DNA of 64,000 nucleotides from Phoebastria nigripes (GCA_035582835.1 JAYKAV010000500.1:1346928-1410927); one strand, 5' to 3'. Counted from the first letter of the stretch, positions 1 through 12,589 are shown. A program made the numbers and translations. Notes: generated by a model not told the origin, from the letters alone.

Positions 1-215
1 CCCGCGGGGCCCAGCCGCAGGGACTGGCGCCGGCCGTGCCTCCGCGGCAGGAGGAGCCCGGCGCTGGCTCTGTCCCTCCCGGCCCGGGCGCTGCCCGCGC
101 TTTATTTTATTTAGGCTTTATCCCCAAATGTCAGGCTTTGTCGGGAGGCAGCCCCCCGCCGCGCCGCGTCCCCGCGCGGAGACGGAGCCCCTGCCCCGCG
201 CCGTGTTTGTCCTCC
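1..215. promoter_or_regulatory. CpG island at left edge of window
   Basis: By hand count about 28 CpG dinucleotides fall in the first 210 bases, with GC around 70 percent, far above the AT-rich DNA that follows. The island is cut by the window edge, so its true size is unknown. A T-rich, possibly conserved, core sits at about 102-140. A pyrimidine run followed by AG at 221-222 could be a splice acceptor, which would make the following bases an exon, but I see no recognisable protein there. A CpG island normally marks a promoter of a gene or long non-coding RNA. Which strand it would drive cannot be told here. Confidence 0.6.
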
Positions 216-560
216 CCTGCAGAAGCCCACTTCATGCTTGTCACCGAAATTGAGGACCCTTTTTGTGCCGGGAGGGGGGCGAACATGGGCACTTCAATCA
301 CTAGGACATAATATGGCTCTGCTAGAAGTCTGGCAACAAACAAAGAACAACAACTATTGGTTTGCATCAACTTTTGTCAGGCATTCAGCAGGCTTCCAGA
401 AAGGCCTGAAGTGGCTTAGTGGCAACAATGTGCATTTCATAGCTACAGCATGAAAATCCATCTCCATGGAAACTGGTAGTAAATGCTAACATGACATGCT
501 GAGTATAAATATTGTTAGGGTTATAACTCTTGTATAAATGGCTCAGATAAATGTCCCCCT
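216..560. promoter_or_regulatory. Candidate conserved element with RFX-type X-box
   Basis: This is complex, non-repetitive sequence next to the CpG island. It contains ATCTCCATGGAAAC at 460-473, close to the palindromic X-box bound by RFX factors (GTNRCCATGGYAAC type), and octamer-like TTTGCAT at 361-367. The texture resembles conserved vertebrate enhancers, but conservation cannot be measured from one sequence. Confidence 0.3.
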
Positions 561-2030
561 GTTTAGGAATTACAACAAAACGTGTTATTTCATACTGCAG
601 CCCTCACCAGCACGCTACCAGAGAGCCTTCCACGGGCCCGGGCGCTTCCCATGAAAATAACCCGGAGCTTGCCTCCGCTGGGCCGCTGCGATCCTGCCCT
701 CGCAGCGGCTGGGGCTGCAGCATTATCTGTATTTTCTCAGACCCCTGTGTAGGGAGCGTATCCACGGACTTTGTCTTTTACTTATACACAAAATAAAACA
801 CCTCGTGGTAGCTATAGTTGTAGATCGATAAAACTTCTGCCTCTATAGGTGGTACTACCTTAGATATTTTTGTTAATTAGGAAAGAATTTAGAGTAGTCT
901 TTAGGCTACCAGAAAAAGCATTATTTGGCAACATAAATATTTACATTAATTACAAACAAATGTACCCTCTAAGTCCCATCTTTAGTTTCTGTAAAATAAA
1001 GGATCGTGCTTCGTGACTTAAAAAGCAAGATAGTAGACTATTGCTTTGTAAAAACAAAAATACTCTTCTGACTGAAAATAGAAATGTCACCGCTTCAGAA
1101 CTTTCCGTATTATCAAAGGTGTCCCATTGTATAGGGGGGGAAATGGGGTAACCAGGCTGACGAGCAATAAAAAGATATCAACATGTTAGCCTTTGTTGAA
1201 TCCCAGCACCTAGTGTGACATTACATGGTAACCTGCTGTGTGTGCCCCTAAGGACTGACAGCAGCAGCAGCTCATGGAAAGGGGAGGGGAGACACGGTAA
1301 ATCAAAATTTGTTTTCTCTGAAATTTTATTAGCCCAAAAGAGCAAACATGTGAAACTACGCTGACATTGTTTGTGTGCGTTCCCTGTCTGCTGCCTTTAG
1401 ACTCAGAGAAATATTCTTTTATGATAGCTGAAGGATAAAAATAGCTATTCATACATGCAAGCCATTCTCATGGGCTGTGCAATGCAGATGATCAGTTTTA
1501 TCAGTAAGAGTGTGGAGGGAGGAGTGAAGCCATGAGCAAGTTGTGCAAGGCATCTCCAGCATGCTGCTACAGCCATCATCCTGTGCTGTAACATACCGGG
1601 ATGTAAAATACCTATATGCTAAGTAAGCGTGCTTTGGAGTAGTGAGATGGAACGGTATCAGTACAGAGGAAGACCAGTATCAGTAAAATCAGATGCTTTT
1701 TGTTATCCTGAGTCCTATTTACAGATCTCTGGGGGGAAAAAAAAAAAATAAGAGGGAGAATAAAGATTACTTAAATATCTTAGTTACTGAAATTTGCTTT
1801 AAATAGATTTTTCTGTACATAGTAATGTAATTTAAAGGTCAGATTTCTGCAGAACTCCCAGGACTATAATCAAGTGCTGTGTGTATATCTTTGGAAAACT
1901 GGTGTCTCGTCTTTCTAATGAAAGCAAGCTTCTGATGGGTCAGATATCAGACCTTAAACCTTTCACTGGGTCAGGAATGATTACTGCCCATCCTTGGATG
2001 AGGGCATTTCACATTAGGGGGAAGGGTGAA
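561..2030. other. Gene-free stretch, nothing assigned
   Basis: AT-rich sequence with short A and G runs, such as a G-run near 1134-1141 and an A-run near 1737-1748. Open frames here are short and unconvincing. I see no repeat family or RNA gene. Confidence 0.5.
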
Positions 2031-2049
2031 AACATTTTTCTTTTTTTTT

Positions 2050-2092
<43 letters not shown>

Positions 2093-2100
2093 AAAATGTT
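2031..2100. repeat. Poly(T) tract with inverted flanks
   Basis: A nearly uninterrupted T run of about 50 bases, broken by two C, spans about 2035-2088. It is flanked by AACATTTTT (2031-2039) and its reverse complement AAAAATGTT (2092-2100). It could be a simple expansion or the A-tail of a retroposed sequence inserted in reverse orientation. No insert body is recognisable. Confidence 0.9.
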
Positions 2101-4010
2101 GGCTGTTTGAAGCTACCCCTATGCTTGGAATGTTAGAATAAGTCCTGGGGGAGATGGATTAGTGGCCCAAGCACAGTTTGAAGTAGTCAGAGGTGCCTGA
2201 TAAGTGTAATTTATCACAAAAATATCATTGGTACATTGGTGGGACAAGCTATGCATGTATTTTAGGCTCTTTTTATACAAGAGATTCAACAAATTTTTGC
2301 ACGAGTACATCCTGATCTTTTGATTTAATGCAAAGTACTTATTTTGCTAAAATTTAAGATTTTGAGGGTCACAGGTACATTTGTGCAAGGTTTTTAAGGG
2401 GGGGGGGAAATAGAGTAGTACAATGGCACCAGGGAGGCTGACTCTCGCAAGCCAAAGTCAAACAGAATCTCTTTGATTTTAATGAAAGCTTTGCCAAATT
2501 GCAGGATTGTTGCACATTTGGAACCTTACACTCACACTTTTTTTCTTTAAAAGAAGTTTTCTTTCAGACAAACTGAAACCTTCAGAATGAATGTTTATCA
2601 AAAATAGGGGGTTTGCGGTAGTTATATTCTGGTTCTTTGCTTAAATGGATTTATTTATTGTACTACTCATAACAGTGCTTCCTGCTGTAAAACATTAATA
2701 ATTATAAATATTACATTTCTTTCCCATTTGTATATTTTCATTTTTTTGTGATTATGCTTTTCTGGTTTGTTTTTATCTCACTACTCAGTGTTATGTAACT
2801 ATTTGCCCTAGTTATTGCTGATATTAAAAAAAGATACACTAAAAATAACTGTTTCAGGTTACATATTTCATATGTAAGAAATGTATCTAATTTCTAGAAA
2901 GATCCATATTCCTATTCTAGCTTTGGAAATAAAGACTGTAAAAGAGGTTATTTATTCAAGGGATAGGATAGCCAACAATCACAGTTGCTACTTCATAATT
3001 TTTCATTAATGCATTCTAAGTTTTGCTTCGGGTGGGAAAGAGAAATATTTAGATTTTTGTTAGATTCTTCAAGATATGTCAGGCATTGTTTTAGCATCGT
3101 TATTGGATGTTATTAGAAAAGACTTACCGTATATTTCTGGTATGTCTTTATACTATTCTTCATCTTTGAGTCCTTTCTTGTCAGTGACTGGGCTTATTTT
3201 TTACATACAATCAGCACGGAGCAGCATGTACCTTGCAGGAAGGAAAGAAAATGCTGCGAAGCCTCGTTGCTGTAGGGAAACGTTACCCTCCCCAGATTTT
3301 GGAAATTCTTTCACAGGAGTATAATACTGAGGCTGATGTTTCCCAGTTCAGTTGCGTTTTATATTCGAAATAAGACACAAGCTTCCTATTAGTAAATGTC
3401 TCTTATTTTTGTGAATGTTATTTTTCTTCCAGAGAGAGCGAGCGCATGTCTGTCGTGAGCGCAGGCTGTGGAATGTAGGCAGGATCCGTGGTACAAGAGG
3501 TGACTTGAGCTCCCAGATTCTGCTACATGCAGAATGGGTAATAACTACTTGCTAACAGGAAGATTTTATTTGTTTTCAGTTTTACATTTTTTTTTAAACT
3601 GAGGAGCACCAGACGTGTCGTTACGCTCATCAGTGCAATTGTTCATCATGTGAACTCGGCAAAATTGTGTAGAGCAGTGGTGACCCCCTCCGTTTTGTTT
3701 GCCTCTCGTGTCGGACTGGCACTCGTCCTTGTGCCTGTGTCATTAGGAAATAGCATAAAAACTGATTGAAACTTAGAGATGAGGAGTAGCCTAAGCACAT
3801 GCCCAGGACATGGAGTAATGATTAAAGTTATGTCACCCACTAAAAATGCTTTTAAAAGTCGCTGAAATACTCTGGCATTTTTGCTGAAAATCCCACCAGC
3901 CCTGCACTATCAGACACATCAGCCCGATTAAAAAGTCTCTGCACGATCAGGCTTTCGTAGCACCTCGAAACAATTCCAAAAGTGGGAGCGTTGAGGAAAT
4001 GTAGCTGTTA
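2101..4010. other. Gene-free stretch, nothing assigned
   Basis: AT-rich non-coding sequence. A run of ten G lies at 2398-2407. A GC-richer patch with several CpG occurs near 3430-3490. No open frame, repeat or RNA gene is supported. Confidence 0.5.
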
Positions 4011-4011
4011 T

Positions 4012-4175
4012 TTCTGCCGATGACGTCAGCAGAGTAGCCGCGATCGGGCAGAGCCCCCGCAGGTCCCCCCGTGTCAGCAGGAATTCATCTCTGCAGCGCG
4101 TCGGGAGGCTGCGGGGCAGATAACGGCACGGGCGTTGGAACGGCACCGGCCCGGCAGGGCCAGCCACGAGCCTAG
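4012..4175. promoter_or_regulatory. Small CpG-rich block with perfect CRE
   Basis: About 18 CpG in about 160 bases by hand count, embedded in AT-rich DNA. The full palindromic cAMP response element TGACGTCA is at 4021-4028, at the left edge of the block. This combination is typical of CREB/ATF-bound CpG promoters or distal elements. No TATA box or exon can be assigned. Confidence 0.45.
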
Positions 4176-5095
4176 AGCTGGTTAGGAGTTAGGCTGGGTA
4201 AATACTAGTGGGGATCTGGAATGGAACGTGTTTTGAGAATTTGGGGAGACATTTTGGTTTTCTGCTACAATCATGGTAACCTTACTGGACAAAATAATTG
4301 CAATGGTAATACATAATTTGCACTAATCCATGGTAGAATATGATAGGTAGGATCTTTTTGCAATGCAAGCAATATGCAATTAGATTAATAAGAGGATAAT
4401 TTATAATGCTTAACTACTAACCTGAGAAAAAATAACCAATAAATGTGAAATACACTGCAGAAATTTCTTCACTGAAATAATGTAACAAATGGGAACATTC
4501 TGTGTTCTGTTTAGAAATCACGTCTATTATTTTTTGGCCTAAACTTTTGAACTAGTTCAAAGGCATACGTCACACCTTTTCAACTATCAATAATATATCG
4601 TGACAAAATAGCTGGGTTATAATGTCTCTTCTTAGACTAATTATGTTATTAGTGTATTTCAATTGTAAATATATACCCCTCTTGCTTGCCTCCGTTGTGG
4701 AGCAACCTATAAAGGATGGTACATCTTAAAATGCTCACTACTCTGGTGAACTTGGAAGGTGGGCGCATATTTAGTAACAACTAGGGGCTGCTTAATTTAG
4801 TCGGATAGTTGGGAAGAAATATTCAGGAGAGAAAGGAGGATGCTTTTTGTAATGCAGCTGTGATTTTTATTTTTCATTCCAGACAAAATTTAAATTTGTA
4901 CTAAATCTGCTACTTCTTGTTGTAACAGGAATTGATTTAATTTTATTTAATATTTCNTTCTTCTGGAATGAACAGTATAGTAGATATAGTAAATTATCAG
5001 ATGTGAGCTCAGAGTCTCCTACATGCTCAGTGTGCAAGTCAGTGGGAGGTTTCTGTGCACAAGAAAAGCGGACGGGGCCCTCCCTGGATGTAATG
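4176..5095. other. Gene-free stretch with 16-bp palindrome
   Basis: AT-rich sequence. A perfect 16-bp palindrome, TTTGAACTAGTTCAAA, lies at 4546-4561. About one of this size is expected by chance in 64 kb. Nothing else is assigned. Confidence 0.5.
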
Positions 5096-5099
5096 AAAT

Positions 5100-5240
5100 C
5101 CACGCTGAAAGCCACCGCGCCGGCCGCCCTGCACGGGGGAGCGAGGGGTGTGTGTGTTTGGGCGCACAGACACAGGCGCGTACGCCTCCCACCCCAGCAC
5201 ACGTACGCGGAGAAGCCCACGGACGTCTGCTGACGTGCTC
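5100..5240. promoter_or_regulatory. Small CpG-rich block
   Basis: About 16 CpG in 140 bases, including alternating purine-pyrimidine runs near 5140-5190. Open frames on both strands here reflect low stop-codon density. It may be a minor CpG island or a GC-biased recombination patch. Confidence 0.35.
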
Positions 5241-7685
5241 AGTGGGGTGATTTGGGGGAAAGAGAGGGATTAGTAAAATACTTCATTTTTCTTATCATTG
5301 CTAGGCTAAGAGCAGGCAAGTACATTTTCTGTCTGTTTGGTTTGCACAATACTCCTGGCACTGTTCAGTTCTTGTGGCAGTTTTGGAAGACTGTGGTGTG
5401 TAAATATAACAGTAATATTTCGTGATAATATTAGAAAGGGATTTTCTACTGCTTGGGCTGGCTTGGACCATGTCATGAGTTGCATAAAATGGAGATTCAC
5501 AAAAAGGCTGTGAATTTTAAACCCCAGAGAGATGGAAAAAGACCGTTACAGTATCCTCTGTAAAGGGTGTACTGGGTCAAACGACATACTTGCGGAAAAA
5601 ACTGGGATAAATGCTTCTCTTTGCCTACATTTTTTTGCCCGCATGATATGTCATGTTATTGCTCAAGTGAGGTAAGAAAGCAAGCGAGTAAATAAATAAA
5701 ACTGTGAAGTGAATTGTACAGTAATCTTCAGCAAAGGTAAACAAACCGGGTGTTGCTCTTGGATGGTTTAGTGTGGTAGAAAGGTTTTTTTGGCATGATT
5801 TGGGGATGAGAGGCAAAGATTGACTCATAATGAAATGACAGTTTCTTGTTCGTTACAGAATAGAAAAACTCCACATTTGTTCTGAAACAAAGAATAAGGT
5901 TAGTTATAAGTAACAAAGTGACGTGAACCTTGACAGCTGAGTCTCTAGCAGCCAGATAATGAAATTAGAGGAGTTACTTTGGATTTAGATGGGTGCAATT
6001 AAGAACAGAAATTTCCTTTCTTTAAGTGAATTGGAATAAATATATCAAGTGGGCAGGGAATGATTATCGAATATACACCTTACGGACTATGTAATTGTAG
6101 TATGCTATGTCTAAAGCTATGAATGAAAACTTTTTTGTTTGATAAAAAGGTATTAGAATTTTTTTTAGAAAGCAGAGGTGTTTTCTGAGTTAAGATATTT
6201 TAAATAATGTAACAGGGAGATAAGATTATTTTGCAGCAGTGGGAGCTTTAACAGCACTGGTAACATTTAGGGAAGGAGACACCGCTTTTCTCCATTAGTA
6301 ATTAAATAAAAAAAAAATACGTGAACAACTTCATATCTAATTTAAAATAAATGTTGAAAGTAAAGCTAGACTTCCGAGTTCGAGAATAGACACCATAAGA
6401 GAGAAAAAAATGAGAATACTTGTAAGGTAAAATGAGCTGACTTTTGGTTTTAAATGTAACGCTCTTTGGTGTTTATACCATGCATGCTAATATAGATCTA
6501 AATCTTGCATGCCTTGTTCAGGCAAATTATTCACATTTCTAGATGCCTCTTTAAATTCAACATAAAATTGAAGCAGATCTTTGACTTTTTCCACCCCCNC
6601 CCCCCCTTTTTTTTTTTAAGTACTAACCTTACATTTACTTTATGTTCCTGGGCTTGCTTTGGCTGGACTGATATTCCTCAAACGAAATACTGTCTTACTC
6701 TTGTTTTACTTTTTGGTATGTCTGCAATTGCTTTGAACAGATCTTGACAAACTTGTCCAATCGCTATGACTAATGCAGTCACCGAGACCAGAGCCAGCCC
6801 CTGGCATCAGCGGGTGCTATGAAAAGTAAGGGCAAGTTATTGCTGTGAGAGGGACGTGAGGAGCGGATGGGGACTTCTGTTCCCTGGACCTGAACAGACT
6901 GTTCTCAAAACAGCCATTTTGCAAAATAGGCTCTGATTGTTACCAAATAAATTACTGATAACAAATATTTTCTCCTTTTATATGACCAACACAGACACAG
7001 AATATATATGTTGCCATTGCCCTTCATTGGATACTAAATATACCTTATAAGTAGAAAGCACCATGTGTGGCATATTATGCAATTTTAACGCAGATTATGT
7101 AGAAGGAAAACCCTTAAAATCAAGTATCTTGTATGCAACATTAAGTATCCACTGTCTCGAGAAGGTAAAACATTCAGATCAGTATTACCAGAGGAACCCA
7201 GGATCTGTTACACCAACTTTTGCGACTGAGATGGAAATCTAGCAGCCCAGCTAAACCCACCTGCGTGCTTCTCATCGCGATACTCATACAGAAATGGGGT
7301 ATTTTACTCACCTTTCAAAAACTATTTGCCCGTGGGCAACTGAACAAGTAGACATTTGCGAGATTGTATTACAGTAAAGGAATCGTTAATATGATTAATT
7401 CCATTTTGTTAGTTCGTTGGTTTTGAAATTTTACAGTGATCTTCTTTATAGATACAGCAGAACTGCTATGGCACGAATTGATTAAATGCCCTTAATATCA
7501 ACATAAACAAGGCATAACGTATTTCTTGGGAACTTTATAAAGGTTTATACTCTGATGCTCCTGTAACAAGCCAATACATTCACAGAGGACACTTGTCGTG
7601 GAGGTCATTTGCTTTGCTTCCAAAACATAATGTTTTTTTTAATATGCGCAAAATTTTCGTTTGCAAATGTTGACATGAACTTGTG
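5241..7685. other. Gene-free stretch, nothing assigned
   Basis: Strongly AT-rich DNA with short homopolymers, including a C-run with an N at 6599 followed by a T-run. No repeat family, gene or RNA is recognised. Confidence 0.5.
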
Positions 7686-7689
7686 AACA

Positions 7690-7862
7690 TGCAATTCCTA
7701 TTGACTTCAATGACAGCTATCCTCGCTCATCAAAGGATAGAATTTGGCTCTTGATTTTACTGCAATCAGTGTATTATTTATAATGTACAAGAGTGCACGT
7801 GCACTCTCCCAGTAAGAGCTAATGGAGTTTATGTGCACATGCTGAGGACCAAATCCTCCTGG
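7690..7862. repeat. Possible ancient amniote repeat fragment with 18-bp palindrome
   Basis: The phrases ATTGACTTCAAT (7700-7711), GGATAGAATTTGGC (about 7735-7748) and GGACCAAATCCTCC (about 7846-7859) resemble, from memory, the diverged amniote repeats whose consensus reads like 'cattgacttcaatgg ... aggatttggcc'. In the middle is a perfect 18-bp palindrome at 7790-7807, centred on the E-box CACGTG. The two GGAT-like ends lie in opposite orientation, so the segment may fold. The family assignment is tentative. Confidence 0.35.
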
Positions 7863-8190
7863 TAGCTGTTAGGAAGTTTACTTTCAATGTGTTTGTTCCT
7901 TCGTGTAACCTGAATCACCATTCACTGATTAAAAAAAACCAAAACAAAACCAAAAGAAGAATAGTAGTCTACATCAATAATATTTTTTTGCAGTTGTTAC
8001 TTTTATTATAGGTTATTATTATGATAGGAAGCAAGCAAATTTGAATTTGCAGAAGAAATTATTAATATTGTTTTAAAGCATTTCTAATTACAGCCAGTGG
8101 TTACTCGTCGTTCTCTCAGACTGATAGAAACATCATTGCTTCTTACAGTAGTTTGTCCTTAGAAATTGAGCGCTGATGCATTCCTTGCGT
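7863..8190. other. Gene-free stretch with A/C-rich microsatellite
   Basis: An A-rich (AAAACC)-like run lies at about 7930-7958. The rest is AT-rich and unassigned. Confidence 0.5.
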
Positions 8191-8393
8191 ATTAGTGAGA
8201 AAGCACATTCGTTATAGAATGTGGATGTGGACGGTATGACTGGGGATAGCATTTGCTCCCCGGAGGTGGGGCTCGGCAGGGCGCTGGGCACCCCGCTGCC
8301 TGCCACAGCTGGAGCTGGGGTCACTGGGAGCTCTGCGGGACTGGACCCTTGGGCTGCAGCATGATACCTGCCAAAACTCATTAGTGAGAAAGC
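8191..8393. repeat. GC-rich block between 14-bp direct repeats
   Basis: ATTAGTGAGAAAGC occurs exactly at 8191-8204 and again at 8380-8393. Between the copies lies a segment much richer in GC than the surrounding DNA (about 8256-8360). A retroposed insertion with a 14-bp target-site duplication would look like this, but there is no poly(A) tail and the insert matches no family I know. A chance repeat is also possible. Confidence 0.35.
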
Positions 8394-10425
8394 TTACAGT
8401 TCTCATTAACATCCCCTCCACAGAACAGTTGTTTTCAACCTGTGGGATCCTGTCCTTTGACACAATCAGCTTGCCCACAGCTAGCATTTTTCTGTCACCT
8501 GATAGAGCGATTCCTACAGCTTCCCAGTGGAAGCAGCTTCTCTGGTTTCTCATTTTCTCTCTTATGTCACAACTTTAATCCAGTTTTTGCAGGGGGGATG
8601 CGGGTGTGCTTGCTGAGGTTTCTTTTGATAATGCATGTGAAACGAGACAAGTATTTAATTCTGTATTGTACAAAGAGGTTTATTAGCAAATCGCAATAAA
8701 GCACTGTAGGAAATCATGAAACTAAGAAAAAAAAAAATGCAAACCAAAATACTGAAGTGACTGCAGAAGAGGCAAGCTACCTTCGGTTAGGGGGAAGCTT
8801 TGGTACAATAAGGTCCAGCTGTACGTGACAGTTGGTAGCCCCAGCACTCTTCATAAATATTCAGGATCTTCTGCAGGCATTTCTTTGTAGTTGATGATCT
8901 GTGCTAAGCCATCTCTAGTGCTGCAGCTCTTCAGCTATTTACTCTAGTGGTGCTGTGCCCTCGGTTCTGTGGTAGATCTTGGCCAGGAGCAGGCCAGCCT
9001 GCCCGGCTCCTGAGCCTCGTCATGAGCTTTTCAGGTGGTCAGGAGCCATAGGAGAGGTACCAGGTGCTGCAGGGAGCTGTGGGAAGGTGGTGAGCAGGGG
9101 GGAGCGAGGGATGACCCAGCTCCCAGGGTCCCACTGCGGCAGCGCGGGCTGGCGCTGGCCAGGCACACAGCCCCGTTTCCACCTCAGTTACTTCTTCCAG
9201 CAGCTGGGGTTCCCTGCGTGTGTGGGATGGGATCACGCGGGTTACCTGTTCAGGTGGGTCTGCCTGGGCATTGAGAGGTTTGCATTTCTGACTTTCAGGA
9301 GAGAAAGAGCAGATCCTCCCTCCTCCTCCCCCCCGCTATTAATAACCGTGGTTTGCAGACCGAGTATCCACTCCATGAAGGTTTGTATGTACATGCAGGC
9401 TTGAGTCAGTACCTATCTGTTATAATTTTAGAGAGCAATCTTCAGATTACTGGTGTGCACAGCGGGCTGTGAGTGCTCACGGAGGTTGGCAGCACATTCC
9501 TCCTGCAGCAGTCACCAGCACTGGGAACACTCCCTGCGCGGAGGGGCTGACGCTGCCAGTTCATGGGCCCCGTCGGGGGCCTGAGCTGGCAAATCCCCGC
9601 TCCCAGGGCTCCCATGAGTAATGCCATTGAAGCCAATTGCCCTGGCGTGCAGTGGCTTGCAGTGTCATGCAAGGTCAGTTTACTTACCTGACGGCAAGCG
9701 TCTAGAGAGAACTCGGTGGAGCCGCTCGCTGAAGTTTTTGGGGATGGGGCTCTTCATAGGTGAAACCCACCCTAAATAGAAGTCGCAGTTTAACATTGTG
9801 AGTTGTCTTCTCAGCTGGATCTTGGCAGGGGCTTCATCTGATGACAAGAAAAGTTTCATGTGTGGAGCGTAACCCTATGGGTCAGCTCCCACTCAAACTA
9901 GAGTTGATGAGGAAGGTGTGGTGGGGCCCTATACGAACTTTAGTACCAGCAGTGAGGCTTTAGAAATCCCTTTCCTTCATTAAGCGTTCTGACAAAGCCA
10001 AGCATGTGCTCCTCACTCTGCTGGTGGCTCTGCNGTCCTCTGCAAGCCCTTGGCTTACGACTGCACTGGGGAAATGCAAATGTTGTATTTCGAGTGCTTC
10101 CCAGTCAGCTTCTGATCATTAATAATTAGAGTCCAGAGTGAGAAAGGAAGAGGGAAGAGCGAGAAAGAAAGGAACAGTGAGCAAGACCTACCTCTCTGCA
10201 GAGGTCAACGCAAAGCCAGTCTGCCTTAAGCCCCAGTGAACGAGTTCTGCATATTGTGTGCAGCTCTCTTGAAATCTTAAGAGAAAATGTTCTTCTGAAG
10301 TGATTCTATTGATACTAATTTTATTACATGTAAGTCTGTTTTTTATTACATGCAAACAATCACACAGACTCAGCATCTCTACTTTGTAACAGTGACAGAG
10401 GTGATGAAGGAAGGCTCAATGAAAA
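8394..10425. other. Gene-free stretch, nothing assigned
   Basis: Mixed composition, GC-rich from about 8980 to 9270 and 9470 to 9660. A purine-only GA-rich tract lies near 10139-10176. Open frames are short and overlap on both strands, as expected in stop-poor GC-rich DNA. No gene or repeat is recognised. Confidence 0.45.
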
Positions 10426-12540
10426 TCAGGGGACTGAAGCCGTACAGAGAAAGCCCCCCAAGCTATCCTGCCAGTAGAATTTGCATTTGCACCTGGGAAG
10501 GGAGAAGTGCAGAGGCTCCAGGGTTGCTGTCAGCTCTGCAGGTGAGGGTGCAGACCCTGCTGTGGTGGGNAGCGGGGAACGCGGTACCATCTCGCAGTGC
10601 TGGGGCTCAGCAGCAGCTGCTGTCAGACGTCCCCAGCACACGCTGCAGTGAGAGGACTGGAGTGACCCTGCGTGCACCCGTGGAGCACAGGTTCGACATC
10701 CTGTGCAGCCTATCCATCTGACACTGTCCCAGCCCCGTGCGGCAAGGGCTCTAAGCTCTGCTGCTGCCATAGTGCCCTTTTCCAGCTCTCCCCTTACGGA
10801 AGGGAGAGGGTGGGAGCATGGGTGACAGCACCCGCTCTGCTGTCGCTGCNGGCAGGTGCGTGCATCTGCTGGAGGCTCACGTTGTGCTGCCCAGCGTTGA
10901 GCGGATCCTGCCCCATGCCCACAGGCTCCAGCTCGGCAAGGGTCTGCCCTGCGGTCGGAGGTGCGCAGCCGACAAGCATGGGCTCCGTCGCAGTTGCCCA
11001 CTGGTGCCGAGAGCTGGCTGGGAAGCCTTGCTGCCGTGCCGGTGCTTCTGCCCGCCCAGGGCTGGGGGAGGCAGCACCGACAGCCTCAGCCTCCTGGATT
11101 TTCATAGCCTGGTTCTCCCTGAGATCTAGGGAGGAAGAGCTCCCGTGTTCTGGGCATCGCTTTGCCCCGAGGGCGATGCTGCTCTTCTGAGGATTCCCTT
11201 TCTTGTCAGCCAAACGTGCCAAAGCTTTGCAATGTCTGGATACCTTCTCACTTTTATTTATTTACACACACATGTGAGAAATTATTTACTTCATTACTTC
11301 ATTTACCAACATTTTCCCAAGCTGCAAGGAAGCTGTCCACACATTTTCCCTTTGCAAGTCATGAATGGGTGACAGTAACAGTGTTGTAGCCATGTGCTGT
11401 TTGTGCTTATTGTGGCATTTGCATGAGCGCTGATGCTCGCAGCAGATATTACAATGTTCTGCGTGTGCCTTTTGGCTTTGTGTGTGTGTAAAAAGAAAAG
11501 CAACGCTCTGGTTTTTTACAGATGGGACACAGTGATGGGAGTACTTGTAGTACAAAAAACAGGTTATTGTTAAGAGCAATTTATGAAATGTTGCAAAAGT
11601 ACAAATGGAGTAAAACTATTTGAGGGAATAAATGGTATGTGAAATGTTGCAGTGATATTATCTCTACTTGGTATCGTGGTTTGAACCTGCCAGGCGTGGT
11701 GGTTGGAGCTGCAACAAACAAGTGATTCAGCTGATGGGAGTAGAAAGCGTTAGGACCGACAGCTACTTTGTTAATGGAGGAACAGGCGGAATCGCACTGC
11801 TGGGGGGATCCCCCACTGCAGCCGCTGCACCCTGGTTGCTCCTGGCTGTTGCAGCCCTGGCAGGAGCTGCTGTGGGAGAGCATTGCACGGAGGCGGCAGA
11901 GTTTGTATTTCAGCAGCAGCTCTCCATCGTGTCCTGCTGCGGGGGCACGCGTGGCCTCTGCGGGGTCCCTGAGCTCCTGGGTGGGTGTCCCGAGCCGGAG
12001 GGAGCAGGCGGTGCTCTGGGGGTGTGCAGCTCCTGCTAGCTTGGTCCTTAGAGTCATGCTGCCTCGGCCTCGCTACCCGTGCCCGGGCCAGTTCCCCAGC
12101 ATGGTTTTGTGGGTGTGGAATAAATTAGCCTTGATGGCGCCTGCATTAATTTTATGTGGGAGAATCCCCAGAGATTCCAGGGCAATTACAGGGAGAGCAG
12201 CCTTGCCCAGCACGGCGTCCTCCCCATCCAGCCGCTGATCCCCACGGAGGAGATGGGAGGACTCAGCAAAGCAGCACTGGCACTCCGGCAGTGCCCACTC
12301 CCTGCAGCCACCCGCCCACAGCATCCTTCGCAGCAGAGGCCAGAGCAGGGTGGTCCATGGTCCCGTGAGCGACCGTGCTCCATGGCTGGCCCAGGGCGAT
12401 GGGACTGAGCGTCGGGCGGTAGTGGAGCTCGCTGTGCTGATCCGTGTCTTACAGAAAGGTTGGAAAACAAGCCCAAGGCAAGCAAGCTGTCTTCATTTCA
12501 TACATGTCCTATGAATATTGGTTGTCTAGCATAATTGAAG
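10426..12540. other. GC-rich gene-free stretch
   Basis: Two GC-rich patches (about 10480-11100 and 11800-12420), with many CAG/CTG-type words and an N at 10850, surround an AT-richer middle. Long open frames up to about 190 codons occur on both strands and in several frames at once, which indicates low stop density rather than coding. No domain is recognised. Confidence 0.45.
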
Positions 12541-12589
12541 CCTGTTCCATTTGTGGCTTTTTTCTTACTTAAAAATTCAGCTCATATTT

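Noticed and set aside
1881..2090. Open frame ending in a long Phe run
   Set aside because: The Phe run is the poly(T) tract.
4546..4561. 16-bp perfect palindrome TTTGAACTAGTTCAAA
   Set aside because: About one of this length is expected by chance in 64 kb; no other context makes it special.
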